A DNA stretch of 64,000 nucleotides, from the NCBI GenBank assembly GCA_029256085.1, contig JAQSYP010000001.1, positions 124,001 to 188,000 of the forward strand, in the 5' to 3' direction. The DNA is from Caryophanales bacterium (lineage in GTDB: Bacteria > Bacillota > Bacilli > CAJFEE01). The position numbers and the translations under genes are program-made. Positions 37,816 through 46,610 of this stretch are shown here, piece after piece. The notes under the pieces were generated by a model that had not been told where the DNA came from, made no database searches, and saw nothing but the letters and a program-made list of their open reading frames with translations. Within the stretch, counting starts at the first letter, position 1, and every line of letters begins with the position of its first letter.

Positions 37816-39564
37816 ATGCTAAAATTACAGCTTCGATTGCTTTTTAGCTTAATTGTTTTAATAATGGGAGTACTTATAACGCTCGGAGTGCTACTAAATT
37901 TACTGACACGCCAATTTTACGAAGAAACATACAATGATCGAATCTTGAAAGAAACTGCTATTGTAGCAAATATCGTTCAAAATAAAGATTTAAATGACCA
38001 TGGTACAAGAGTGGAACTTAGAAAGTTAGCAAGATTACTTAAAGCCAGAATTACTGTAATAGATGCAGATTACAAGTTTATTATTGATACTAAGAAAAAT
38101 GCTGATGAATCAATTGAAGAATTTAAAGATATTATTAATCTTGTCAACAAGAAAAAGGTTTGGTCTCACATCGTTGATAAAGATAAGGAAGTTATGAAAT
38201 ATGCATATCCTATCAAAAGTCTAGATACGATAGACAGATATGTGCTAATTTCAATAGAATTCGATCCTTTTGAGTCAATTAATAAACAAATATGGTTATT
38301 GCTATCAGCATGTTTAACAGTTGCGCTAATTTTAATTTATTTAATTGGTGATCGAGTAATTAGTAAATATTTTAAACCGATTGATGCAGCTGCAAATGTT
38401 GCGATTGAACTCGCAAACGGCAATTATAAAGCAAGAACATACGAGTATAGAATGAATGAAACTTCAAATTTGAGTGCTTCTATAAATACTCTGGCAAGTA
38501 ATCTTGAGAACATAACAAAAGAGAACCAGATTCAAAATGAAAGATTATCTACCTTAATCGACAATATGGGAAGTGGACTCGTTTTAATAGATGAAAGAGG
38601 ATATATAAGATTAGTTAATAAATCAATAGAAAAACTGTTGAAAGTTGAAAGAGAAGAACTTTTAGACAATCTATATTATAAAGTTATAAATTATAGACCA
38701 ATATTAAGTTTAATAGAAGAAATTTTTATTACTGAGGTCCATGTAAAACGCCAAATAAAAATTGAATTAAATAATCTTAAAAGGTATTTTCAAATAAAAG
38801 CAGCACCAATCTCAAACATGAATAATGAATGGAAAGGTATTGTTTTAGTTTTTCATGATATTACTGAGTTAAAGAACTTAGAGCAAATGCGGAAAGATTT
38901 CGTTGCAAATGTATCACATGAGCTTAGGACTCCAATTACCTCTATAAAAGGTTTTACAGAAACTATATTAGATGGTGCTATAGAAGATAGAGAATTAACT
39001 AAAAAGTTTCTTCACATAATTGATAAAGAAAGCCACAGAATGGAAACTTTGATAAATGACTTGCTAGATCTATCACAAATAGAGAGAGTAGACTTTAAGC
39101 TAAATGTAGAAAAAGTTAATTTATCTGAAGTAATTCAAGAAATAATTACACTTCTATTAGCTAAGGCCGAAAGTCGCAATGTAAATATCATTTATGAATT
39201 TGATGACAAGCCGATTATACAAGGAGACGAGCATCGTTTGAAGCAGGTGCTTATTAATTTAATATCAAATGCAATTTCATATAATAAAGAACAAGGCGAT
39301 GTAAAAATCAAATTAACATCTAACGATCAAGATGCCATTATTACAATTCAAGATACAGGAATCGGAATTGATAAAGCTGAGCTTAATCGAATATTTGAAC
39401 GTTTTTATAGAGTTGATAAAGATAGAAGTAGAGTTACTGGTGGAACAGGCCTAGGTCTTGCTATTGTAAAGCACTTGATGGAAGCACACCAAGGTGAGCT
39501 TGAGGTAGATAGTGAGTTAGGTGTAGGTACAACATTCACCTTAAAATTTAAATTGATCGTATAA
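37816..39564 (+). CDS. phoR: phosphate sensor histidine kinase PhoR
   Basis: Membrane kinase partner of PhoP. Two membrane segments (about 7-28 and 157-178) flank an extracytoplasmic PAS-like domain; HAMP (about 180-235), a cytoplasmic PAS domain (about 240-350), a phospho-acceptor domain with histidine in FVANVSHELRTPITSIKGF, and an ATPase domain with N box (NLISNAISYN), DTGIGI and GGTGLGLAIVKHL. 582 residues. The neighbourhood after mdh and before polA matches B. subtilis. Confidence 0.94.
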   Translation: MLKLQLRLLFSLIVLIMGVLITLGVLLNLLTRQFYEETYNDRILKETAIVANIVQNKDLNDHGTRVELRKLARLLKARITVIDADYKFIIDTKKNADESIEEFKDIINLVNKKKVWSHIVDKDKEVMKYAYPIKSLDTIDRYVLISIEFDPFESINKQIWLLLSACLTVALILIYLIGDRVISKYFKPIDAAANVAIELANGNYKARTYEYRMNETSNLSASINTLASNLENITKENQIQNERLSTLIDNMGSGLVLIDERGYIRLVNKSIEKLLKVEREELLDNLYYKVINYRPILSLIEEIFITEVHVKRQIKIELNNLKRYFQIKAAPISNMNNEWKGIVLVFHDITELKNLEQMRKDFVANVSHELRTPITSIKGFTETILDGAIEDRELTKKFLHIIDKESHRMETLINDLLDLSQIERVDFKLNVEKVNLSEVIQEIITLLLAKAESRNVNIIYEFDDKPIIQGDEHRLKQVLINLISNAISYNKEQGDVKIKLTSNDQDAIITIQDTGIGIDKAELNRIFERFYRVDKDRSRVTGGTGLGLAIVKHLMEAHQGELEVDSELGVGTTFTLKFKLIV

Positions 39565-39590
39565 ATAATCGGTACTAATAAGACTTGGTA

Positions 39591-39637
39591 AAGACTGTAG
39601 ACAAACTCATGCAATCGAGTTTGCCTCAGTCTTTTTT
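39591..39637 (+). terminator. terminator after phoR
   Basis: AAGACTGTAGACAAACTC pairs, with two mismatches, with GAGTTTGCCTCAGTCTT, followed by T. It is immediately preceded by the motif GACTTGGTAAAGAC (39582-39595), which recurs beside other arrays. Confidence 0.85.
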
Positions 39638-39685
39638 GAAATTTAAGAAAGTGTTGTTTTTAAATTTGGATTAAATAATGCGGAA

Positions 39686-39780
39686 AGTTAATGATAAGTA
39701 GTTAAAAGTTAATGATAAGTAGTTAAAAGTTAATGATAAGTAGTTAAAAGTTAGTGATAAGTAGTTAAAAGTTAATGATA
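39686..39780. repeat. 21-bp tandem repeat upstream of polA
   Basis: AGTTAATGATAAGTAGTTAA plus one A is repeated with starts at 39686, 39707, 39728 and 39749 (one base change in the fourth copy: AGTTAGTGA), and a partial fifth unit at 39770. The spacing is exactly 21 bp. The rest of the 400-bp gap up to polA is AT-rich; TATAAT near 39920 may be a -10 box, but I see no convincing -35. Confidence 0.92.
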
Positions 39781-39965
39781 TGCGAAGTATTATTGTCCCT
39801 TTGTCGACAATCTAAAACACTTATTGAGACAATTAGTGCTTTCTTATTCCATTTTATGGGTAAAATAAACCGAATACAGAAACCTAAGAGATATAAACAC
39901 AAATTTAGGAGGAAAATCTGTATAATATACTTATAAAAAACATTTAAAAAGGGGATTTTCCATAT

Positions 39966-42602
39966 ATGGAGAAAAAACTAGTTTTAATCGACGGTAATAG
40001 CATTGCGTATCGTGCTTTTTTTGCATTGCCATTACTTAATAACAATAAAGGGATACATACAAACGCAATTTATGGCTTTGCAATGATGCTTTTAAAAATT
40101 CTAGAAACCGAGAAACCATCACATGTTGCTGTAGCTTTTGATATTGGAAAAAAAACATTCAGGCACGATAAATTTGACGATTATAAAGGTGGTAGACAAA
40201 AAACTCCACCAGAGTTGTCAGAACAATTTCCTTTCATAAGAGAACTCCTTGATGCATTTAATATTAATCAAGTTGGCTTAGAAAATTATGAGGCTGATGA
40301 TTTAATTGGTACATATGCGAAAATAGCTTGTGATGAAAATATTCAAACTAAAATCATCTCTGGTGATAAAGATTTACTACAACTAGTTACTCATTGTACC
40401 GTTGTGTCGCTAACCAAAAAAGGTATAACAGAAACTGAGGACTTTACAATAGAACATTTACATGAAAAATATGGACTTAAGCCTGATCAAATGATTGAAA
40501 TGAAAGGGTTAATGGGTGATAAATCAGATAATATTCCTGGAGTACCTGGTGTTGGAGAGAAAACAGCTCTAAAGCTACTTCATGAATACGGAAATCTTGA
40601 GAATATTTATGAAAATATTGATGCTATTCCAGGTGCAAAATTAAAAGAAAAGCTTATCGACAATAAGGACCTTGCCTTTCTTAGTAGAGAACTTGCAACA
40701 ATACATAAAGAAGTACCGATTGAACTGGCAATTGATAACACAGTTTATAATGGCATGGATGCTCAGAAAGTAGCTGCCTTCTTTAAAGATTTAGGTTTTA
40801 ATTCACTTTTAAGTAGAGTTGAACCTAAACTAACGTTTGAAGAAAGAGTAGAAAAATTAACGGAACAAAATGTTACAATTTTAAATGATTTTAACCTTGA
40901 TATAGTAGGAGATTCTGCTGCTATATACCTTCAGTTAGAAAATGAAAACTATCATAAAGCAAATATTATTGGATTAGGTATTAAGAGCGATCAAGGTCTG
41001 TTTTATATATCGTGGAATGACTTTATTAAGAATCCCAATGCAAAAGTGTGGTTAGAGTCAGGCGAACATTTGAAATATACATTTGATGCTAAAAAGGTTT
41101 ACGCCTCATTAAAGTGGCAAGATATAAATGTAAAATCAATCGCTTTTGATTTAATGATAGCTAAATATATTTTAGATCCGGCTAGTAACATTGAAGACGT
41201 TCACTCTGCGATAGATGATATAAATCCTAATATAGTGAGTACAGACGAATCTGTTTTCGGAAAAGGTGTTAGTAAAAAAATTCCCGAGATTCAGAAACTT
41301 GCCGAACATGTAGCTAGAAAGGCTTTGGCTATTTGGGAAGTTAGAGTACAAATTGAACAACAGCTACAAGAACATGATTCATTAGAATTGTTTAGTTCAT
41401 TAGAATTACCGCTTTCTTTTATCCTTGCAGACATGGAAGTAAACGGATTTAAAATAGATGTAGGTAGATTGGAAGAAATGAAAGCAGAGCTCGGTGATAG
41501 AATTAGTAATCTTGAGAAAAAGATATTTGAAATAGCAGGTACAGAATTCAATATAAATTCACCAAAACAGCTTGGAGTAGTACTTTTTGAAAAGCTACAA
41601 CTGCCTGTTGAAAAGAAAACAAAAACAGGTTACTCAACATCAGCTGATGTACTTGAGAAATTGAGACCGTACAGTCCGATTATTGAAGAAATTTTGACTT
41701 ATCGCCAATTATGTAAGCTTCAATCAACATATGTTGAAGGATTACTTAAAGTAACGGATAGTACAACTTCGAAAATCCATACTAGATTTAACCAAGCACT
41801 TACACAAACAGGTAGACTTAGCTCAGTTGAACCAAACCTTCAGAACATTCCTATTAGGTTAGAGGAAGGTAGAAAAATAAGACAAGCTTTTATTCCATCA
41901 AACAAAAACGCAGTCATTTTTGCAGCGGACTACTCACAAATTGAACTTAGAGTGTTAGCGCATATCGCTAAGGATGAAGGGCTGATTAAGGCATTTAACG
42001 AAGGTTTAGACATTCACACTAAAACAGCAATGGATGTTTTTCATGTTGAAAAAGATGCTGTTACTTCATTGATGAGAAGACATGCAAAGGCTGTTAATTT
42101 TGGAATTGTTTACGGAATTAGTGACTTCGGATTATCACAAAATCTTGGAATTACGAGAAAAGAAGCTGGAGAATTTATAAAAAAATATTTCGAAAGTTTT
42201 CCAGGTGTTAAACAATATATGGAAGATATCGTTAAGAAGGTAAGGCATGACGGTTATGTTACAACACTTTTAAACAGACGTAGATATATTCCTGATATAA
42301 ATAATAGAAATTTTAATATTAAGAGCTTCGCTGAGAGAACAGCGATGAACACCCCTATTCAAGGAAGTGCAGCTGATATTATTAAAAAAGCTATGATTGA
42401 TGTGTCTAGGGATATTAAAGCAAACAATTTACAATCGAAACTATTACTGCAGGTACATGATGAGTTGGTGTTTGAAGTTCCAGTTAATGAACTTGATAAG
42501 TTAACTGAAATAGTTATTGATACAATGGAGAATGCTATTGAACTAGATGTGCCTTTGAAGGTTGATTATGATAGTGGGGAAACTTGGTTTGATACTAAAT
42601 AA
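39966..42602 (+). CDS. polA: DNA polymerase I
   Basis: Gap filling, primer removal and repair synthesis. 878 residues: 5'-nuclease domain (about 1-290, with YEADDLIGT and GLMGDKSDNIPGVPGVGEKTA), an exonuclease-like middle domain (about 300-470) and family-A polymerase core with DYSQIELR, RHAKAVNFGIVYG and QVHDELVFEV. The middle domain lacks a recognisable proofreading acidic set, as in other Bacillus Pol I. AAGGGGAT precedes the ATG; mutM follows after 12 nt. Confidence 0.97.
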   Translation: MEKKLVLIDGNSIAYRAFFALPLLNNNKGIHTNAIYGFAMMLLKILETEKPSHVAVAFDIGKKTFRHDKFDDYKGGRQKTPPELSEQFPFIRELLDAFNINQVGLENYEADDLIGTYAKIACDENIQTKIISGDKDLLQLVTHCTVVSLTKKGITETEDFTIEHLHEKYGLKPDQMIEMKGLMGDKSDNIPGVPGVGEKTALKLLHEYGNLENIYENIDAIPGAKLKEKLIDNKDLAFLSRELATIHKEVPIELAIDNTVYNGMDAQKVAAFFKDLGFNSLLSRVEPKLTFEERVEKLTEQNVTILNDFNLDIVGDSAAIYLQLENENYHKANIIGLGIKSDQGLFYISWNDFIKNPNAKVWLESGEHLKYTFDAKKVYASLKWQDINVKSIAFDLMIAKYILDPASNIEDVHSAIDDINPNIVSTDESVFGKGVSKKIPEIQKLAEHVARKALAIWEVRVQIEQQLQEHDSLELFSSLELPLSFILADMEVNGFKIDVGRLEEMKAELGDRISNLEKKIFEIAGTEFNINSPKQLGVVLFEKLQLPVEKKTKTGYSTSADVLEKLRPYSPIIEEILTYRQLCKLQSTYVEGLLKVTDSTTSKIHTRFNQALTQTGRLSSVEPNLQNIPIRLEEGRKIRQAFIPSNKNAVIFAADYSQIELRVLAHIAKDEGLIKAFNEGLDIHTKTAMDVFHVEKDAVTSLMRRHAKAVNFGIVYGISDFGLSQNLGITRKEAGEFIKKYFESFPGVKQYMEDIVKKVRHDGYVTTLLNRRRYIPDINNRNFNIKSFAERTAMNTPIQGSAADIIKKAMIDVSRDIKANNLQSKLLLQVHDELVFEVPVNELDKLTEIVIDTMENAIELDVPLKVDYDSGETWFDTK

Positions 42603-42614
42603 GGAGATGGAATC

Positions 42615-43448
42615 ATGCCTGAATTACCAGAGGTCGAGACTGTCAGAAGGACACTTGAGGAATTAATCGTTGGGAAGAAAATAGCAAAAGTTAAGATGAC
42701 TTATCCGAAAATAATAAAGGAACCTAAAGATACATCAGAATTTTCACTAAACCTTGTTGATGAAGTAGTTGAAATGATTGGTCGAAAGGGAAAATTCTTA
42801 ATAATATATACGACTAACTATGCATTAGTATCTCACCTTAGAATGGAAGGTAAATTCCTAGTTTCAAAAAAGGACGAAGAATTTGATAAACATACGCATA
42901 TCTTTTTTGAATTTGAAGATGGATTTGAATTAAGGTACAGAGATGTACGGAAATTTGGAACAATGCATTTATATCTTAAAGGAACAGAGTTCGATAAGGC
43001 ACCACTTGTTACAGTAGGGGTAGAAGCTAATACTGAAAGTTTTAAGGCTGATGAGCTTTACAATAAATTAAGAAAAATTACTCGTCCTATAAAGTCAGTT
43101 TTATTAGACCAAACAATAGTGTCAGGTTTAGGTAACATTTATGTTGACGAGGTTCTTTTTCGAGCTAAGATTCATCCATCATCATCAGCAAGTAAATTAA
43201 CATTAGAAGAAATAGAAAGAATTGTTAATGCTTCTAAAGAGGTGCTTAACATTGCGATTGAAAAGGGTGGGACAACAATTAGATCCTACCTTAATGCACA
43301 AGGTAAGATCGGGGCTTTTCAAGAGGATTTGTTGGTTTACGGTAAATCAGGTGAACCATGTTTCTATTGCCAACGGGAAATCCAAAAAACAAGAGTTGCA
43401 GGGCGTGGAACATCTTTTTGTATAACGTGTCAGGAGCTTAAAAAGTAG
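42615..43448 (+). CDS. mutM: formamidopyrimidine-DNA glycosylase
   Basis: Removes 8-oxoguanine and formamidopyrimidines and nicks the site. The N-terminus PELPEVETV carries the catalytic proline P2 and E3 once Met is removed; the H2TH region is at about 150-215, and the C-terminal zinc finger uses CFYC and CITC. 277 residues. AAGGAG site directly after polA, so the two repair genes share an operon. Confidence 0.96.
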   Translation: MPELPEVETVRRTLEELIVGKKIAKVKMTYPKIIKEPKDTSEFSLNLVDEVVEMIGRKGKFLIIYTTNYALVSHLRMEGKFLVSKKDEEFDKHTHIFFEFEDGFELRYRDVRKFGTMHLYLKGTEFDKAPLVTVGVEANTESFKADELYNKLRKITRPIKSVLLDQTIVSGLGNIYVDEVLFRAKIHPSSSASKLTLEEIERIVNASKEVLNIAIEKGGTTIRSYLNAQGKIGAFQEDLLVYGKSGEPCFYCQREIQKTRVAGRGTSFCITCQELKK

Positions 43449-43514
43449 CAAACTTATTGAATTGGTCATACAATACTTTAGATTTTACAAAATGAAGAAT
43501 CTATGGTGATTGTT

Positions 43515-44141
43515 ATGTACTTAATACTATTAATTTCACTGGCATTAAGCCTAGATAGTTTCAGTGCGGGTTTTACTTATGGTTTAAGAAAGATAAAAGT
43601 TACACTAGGGTCTTTCTTCGTACTATTTTTGAGCTCATTTGTTATCCTGTACACTGCAGTTGGATTAGGTGGATTAATTTCACACTATATATCCCCTGAT
43701 TTCTCTAGGGTGATCGGAAGCTGTATCCTTATTATTTTAGGAGCATGGATGGTTCTACAGTCATCAAAAGAAGTTGAGGTTTCTAAAGTTATCGATTCTG
43801 ATCCTTCTTTACTTAAGTTAGAAATAAAATCTATAGGGATTGTTATTCAAATACTAAAATCTCCTACAGACGCGGATTTAGATAAATCCGGAAGAATCAG
43901 TCCATTAGAAGCACTGTTACTCGGAACAGCATTATCCTTGGATTCATTTGCAGCTGGGATTAGTATTAGTGCACTTGGGTATAATCAGCTTCTTACATCC
44001 TTATTAATTTCTGCTATAAGTTTATGTGGCCTAGGACTAGGGTTATCAGTAGGAAGATACTTAAGTTCGATTAGCTGGCTAAATAAATTAACGGTCTTAC
44101 CAGGGTTAATATTAATCTTAATTGGTTTTTATAAAATATAG
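43515..44141 (+). CDS. ytaF: sporulation membrane protein YtaF, MntP-like
   Basis: Polytopic membrane protein (about six segments) with two repeats of the MntP/YtaF type: LALSLDSFSAGFTYG near the N-terminus and TALSLDSFAAGISI near residue 140. YtaF is listed as a sporulation membrane protein; a divalent cation role is only suggested by MntP similarity. ATG 43515 follows GGTGA at 5 nt; an in-frame ATG at 43503 is possible. It stands between mutM and coaE as in B. subtilis. Confidence 0.87.
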   Translation: MYLILLISLALSLDSFSAGFTYGLRKIKVTLGSFFVLFLSSFVILYTAVGLGGLISHYISPDFSRVIGSCILIILGAWMVLQSSKEVEVSKVIDSDPSLLKLEIKSIGIVIQILKSPTDADLDKSGRISPLEALLLGTALSLDSFAAGISISALGYNQLLTSLLISAISLCGLGLGLSVGRYLSSISWLNKLTVLPGLILILIGFYKI

Positions 44142-44143
44142 GA

Positions 44144-44163
44144 CTTGAAGGTGTATCTTCAAG
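44144..44163 (+). terminator. hairpin after ytaF
   Basis: CTTGAAG-GTGTAT-CTTCAAG, a 7-bp perfect stem with a weak T-tract (ACTTTGT). Confidence 0.5.
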
Positions 44164-44204
44164 ACTTTGTACAAGTAAAGAAAGTATAAATTCCTGTTAA
44201 GTAC

Positions 44205-44331
44205 ACTCGCAAAAACTGCTCGCTTTCCGCGGGCACGGCCTCAGGCTTTTTTTGCAAGTTTCACTTGCGAAAATGGATTTTCGGCTCGTGCTGTTCCCGC
44301 TGGAGTCGAGCAGTTTCTAGCTTCGTGTACA
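44205..44331 (+). repeat. nested-palindrome repeat, copy C
   Basis: The most complete copy: outer arms AAACTGCTCG and CGAGCAGTTT, middle arms GCGGGCACGGCC and GGCTCGTGCTGTTCCCGC, and a central TTTGCAAGTTTCACTTGCGAAA hairpin at about 44249-44272; flanking GTACAC and GTGTAC extend the palindrome. A frame-compatible ATG at 44265 inside it would lengthen coaE artificially. Confidence 0.88.
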
Positions 44332-44387
44332 ATAATCTTTTCTATCTTCATTATGCAAAGCTAAATTTATTTTTTAGAGGTGGTTAT

Positions 44388-44975
44388 ATGATTTACGGAT
44401 TAACAGGTGGGATAGCTACTGGAAAGTCTACTGTTAGTGAAATATTAATTGAAAAAGGATTTACTGTCATTGATGCTGACAAAATTGCAAGAGAAGTCGT
44501 TGAACCTAACACTGAAGCATTTAAAGAAATCGTGAGTACATTTGGAGTTAAAATTTTGGACGAACATGGCACACTTGATAGAAAAAAACTAGGTAACTTT
44601 GTTTTTAATAATAAAATTCACTTAGCAAAATTAAACTATATTACTCACCCAAGAATAAAGGAAGTAATAAAAACAAGAATTACGGAGTGTAGTCAAAAAG
44701 ATATAAAAACAATTTTTTTAGATATTCCACTACTATTTGAAGGTGACTGGCATCAATTTACTGAGAAGAATATTGTTGTCTACACGTCTCCAGAAATCCA
44801 AATAGAAAGATTAATGAAAAGAAATAATTTTACATATGAAGAAGCGTTAATGCGAATAAATGCACAGATGCCAATAGACGAGAAGAAGAAGTTGGCAGAT
44901 ATTGTTATTTATAATAATGGAAGTATCGAGGATCTTTACATATCTATTGATGAGCTTATTTCCAATATAAGTTAA
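44388..44975 (+). CDS. coaE: dephospho-CoA kinase
   Basis: Last step of coenzyme A synthesis, phosphorylating the ribose of dephospho-CoA. The P-loop GGIATGKST is at 6-14, followed by VIDADKIAREV and the lid region TYEEALMRINAQM. 195 residues with ATG 44388, which has GAGGTGG 5 nt upstream; the longer in-frame reading from 44265 would start inside the intergenic repeat and is rejected. Confidence 0.95.
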   Translation: MIYGLTGGIATGKSTVSEILIEKGFTVIDADKIAREVVEPNTEAFKEIVSTFGVKILDEHGTLDRKKLGNFVFNNKIHLAKLNYITHPRIKEVIKTRITECSQKDIKTIFLDIPLLFEGDWHQFTEKNIVVYTSPEIQIERLMKRNNFTYEEALMRINAQMPIDEKKKLADIVIYNNGSIEDLYISIDELISNIS

Positions 44976-45010
44976 GTAGTTTACAATTTTTTATTTTAAT
45001 AAAAAAATTC

Positions 45011-45071
45011 TTCACACTGATTTTTAATGTGTTATACTATTTGTAGATAATCACATATAAAGTGTAACATA
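45011..45071 (+). promoter_or_regulatory. gapB promoter with CcpN-type operators
   Basis: TTCACA (45011-45016), 16 bp, TATACT (45033-45038). The -10 box lies in TGTGTTATACT (45028-45038), a full match to the CcpN consensus TRTGHYATAYW. A second site on the minus strand, TATGTTACACT (45071-45061), matches 10 of 11. CcpN represses gapB under glycolytic growth in B. subtilis. Confidence 0.75.
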
Positions 45072-45092
45072 TTTCAGGAGGAGAATTATCAA

Positions 45093-46112
45093 ATGGCGAA
45101 AATAGCAATTAACGGATTTGGCCGTATTGGTCGTATGGTATTTAGAAAGGCAATCTTAGATGACTCGATAGAGGTAGTAGCTGTTAATGCAAGTTATCCA
45201 TCTGAAACACTAGCTCATCTTTTAAAGTATGATACTGTTCATGGTAAATTCGAAGGTACTGTTGAAACTGAAGAGAAAGCTCTTATTGTAAATGGTAAGC
45301 GCGTACAATTATTAAGTAGCCGTGATCCGCTTGAATTACCTTGGGGGGAACTAGGAGTAGATATAGTAGTTGAAGCAACAGGTAAATTTAATTCAAAAGA
45401 AAAGGCAATGTTACATGTTCAAGCTGGTGCTAAGAAAGTTGTTCTTACAGCTCCAGGAAAAAATGAAGACGTAACAATTGTAATGGGTGTTAATGAAGAG
45501 AAGTATGATTCAAATTTACACCAAATTATTTCAAATGCTTCATGTACTACTAACTGTTTAGCTCCAGTTGTAAAAGTATTAGATGACCAGTTTGGAATTG
45601 AAAATGGATTAATGACTACAGTTCATGCGTATACAAATGACCAAAAGAACTTAGATAATCCGCATAAAGATTTAAGAAGAGCACGTGCATGTGCACAATC
45701 AATTATCCCAACTACAACTGGTGCTGCGAAAGCGTTGTCGTTAGTGCTACCACAAATGGCAGGGAAAATTCACGGACTTGCGTTACGTGTTCCAACACCA
45801 AATGTATCTTTAGTTGACTTAGTTGTTGATGTGAAGAAAGATGTAACTGTTGAGGAAGTTAATCAAGCATTCAAAGATGCTTCTGAAGGATCTTTAAACG
45901 GTATTTTAGGTTTCACTACAGAGCCATTAGTATCTGTTGATTTTTACACGAACGAGAATTCATCTGTTATTGATGGACTAACTACAATGGTAATGGGTTC
46001 ACGTAAAGTGAAAGTTATTGCATGGTATGACAACGAGTGGGGTTATTCTTGCCGTGTAGTTGATTTAGTGAAAATGGTTTCAGAAAAGCTTTCAAAAGAA
46101 GTAACAATCTAA
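45093..46112 (+). CDS. gapB: gluconeogenic glyceraldehyde-3-phosphate dehydrogenase
   Basis: NADP-preferring GAPDH for gluconeogenesis. The catalytic cysteine is in SNASCTTNCLAP. After the second strand the cofactor loop reads VNASYPSETLAHLLKYDT, lacking the aspartate that NAD-specific GapA uses, which supports GapB. 339 residues. Two CcpN-type operators upstream fit the gluconeogenic role. As in B. subtilis, speD follows, but here about 660 bp away with its own promoter and a terminator between. Confidence 0.95.
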   Translation: MAKIAINGFGRIGRMVFRKAILDDSIEVVAVNASYPSETLAHLLKYDTVHGKFEGTVETEEKALIVNGKRVQLLSSRDPLELPWGELGVDIVVEATGKFNSKEKAMLHVQAGAKKVVLTAPGKNEDVTIVMGVNEEKYDSNLHQIISNASCTTNCLAPVVKVLDDQFGIENGLMTTVHAYTNDQKNLDNPHKDLRRARACAQSIIPTTTGAAKALSLVLPQMAGKIHGLALRVPTPNVSLVDLVVDVKKDVTVEEVNQAFKDASEGSLNGILGFTTEPLVSVDFYTNENSSVIDGLTTMVMGSRKVKVIAWYDNEWGYSCRVVDLVKMVSEKLSKEVTI

Positions 46113-46123
46113 TTTAAAAATTT

Positions 46124-46154
46124 AACCGTAGACATATGTCTGCGGTTTTTTTTT
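46124..46154 (+). terminator. terminator after gapB
   Basis: AACCGTAGAC pairs with GTCTGCGGTT, then T8. Confidence 0.88.
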
Positions 46155-46190
46155 ACTAATCGTCGTAAGCCCAATAAAATTATTTACTTG

Positions 46191-46317
46191 CTGATTAACG
46201 CTTACGGCACTCGCTTTCCTAGGGGCACTCCGCAAGCCTCCGCACTTGCTTCGCTCGCTTACGGGGTCTTGCCGGAGCGCTTTTCCCATAGGAGTCTCGT
46301 GCCATCGCTGCAATCAA
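46191..46317. repeat. large nested palindrome, variant element
   Basis: GGCACTCGCTTTCCTAGGGG and CACTCCG on the left are mirrored by CGGAGCGC, TTTTCCCATAGGAGTC and TCGTGCC on the right, around a GC-rich centre (TTCGCTCGC). It shares CTCGCTTTCC and GGAGTC blocks with copies A-D but is a distinct form. From 46318 to 46577 the sequence is AT-rich and I see nothing definite. Confidence 0.75.
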
Positions 46318-46577
46318 CGCATAAACAGTCCTTCCACGGTAAGGAAGTTATTTATCAACGATTAAACTATAAAGTTTTAATACAAATCCAAATCTAATTA
46401 ATAACTAATAAGGATTTATAAATTTCATTAGTAAAAATTATAAATATTTACCAATTTTAGTCAAAAATAATCAGGTAAAACATTTAATAACAAAATATTT
46501 ATTTATGAATATATCTAGCATTAGTAGGGTTTTCTAGTATATAAAAAATGTTTTTAAAATTATTTGTAAAAACTTTA

Positions 46578-46606
46578 TTGCAAATTGTATAAATACGAAG
46601 TATACT
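46578..46606 (+). promoter_or_regulatory. SigA promoter of speD
   Basis: TTGCAA (46578-46583), 17-bp spacer, TATACT (46601-46606); predicted start near 46612. Confidence 0.75.
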
Positions 46607-46610
46607 AAGT

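Noticed and set aside
39686-39780. CRISPR array
   Set aside because: The units are contiguous 21-bp repeats without unique spacers, and no cas gene is in the window.
44265-44387. Longer coaE start inside repeat copy C
   Set aside because: The added 41 residues come from the repeat, and a good ribosome site stands before ATG 44388.
46188-46397. Open frame of 69 codons after gapB
   Set aside because: It lies across the nested palindrome and has no start signal.
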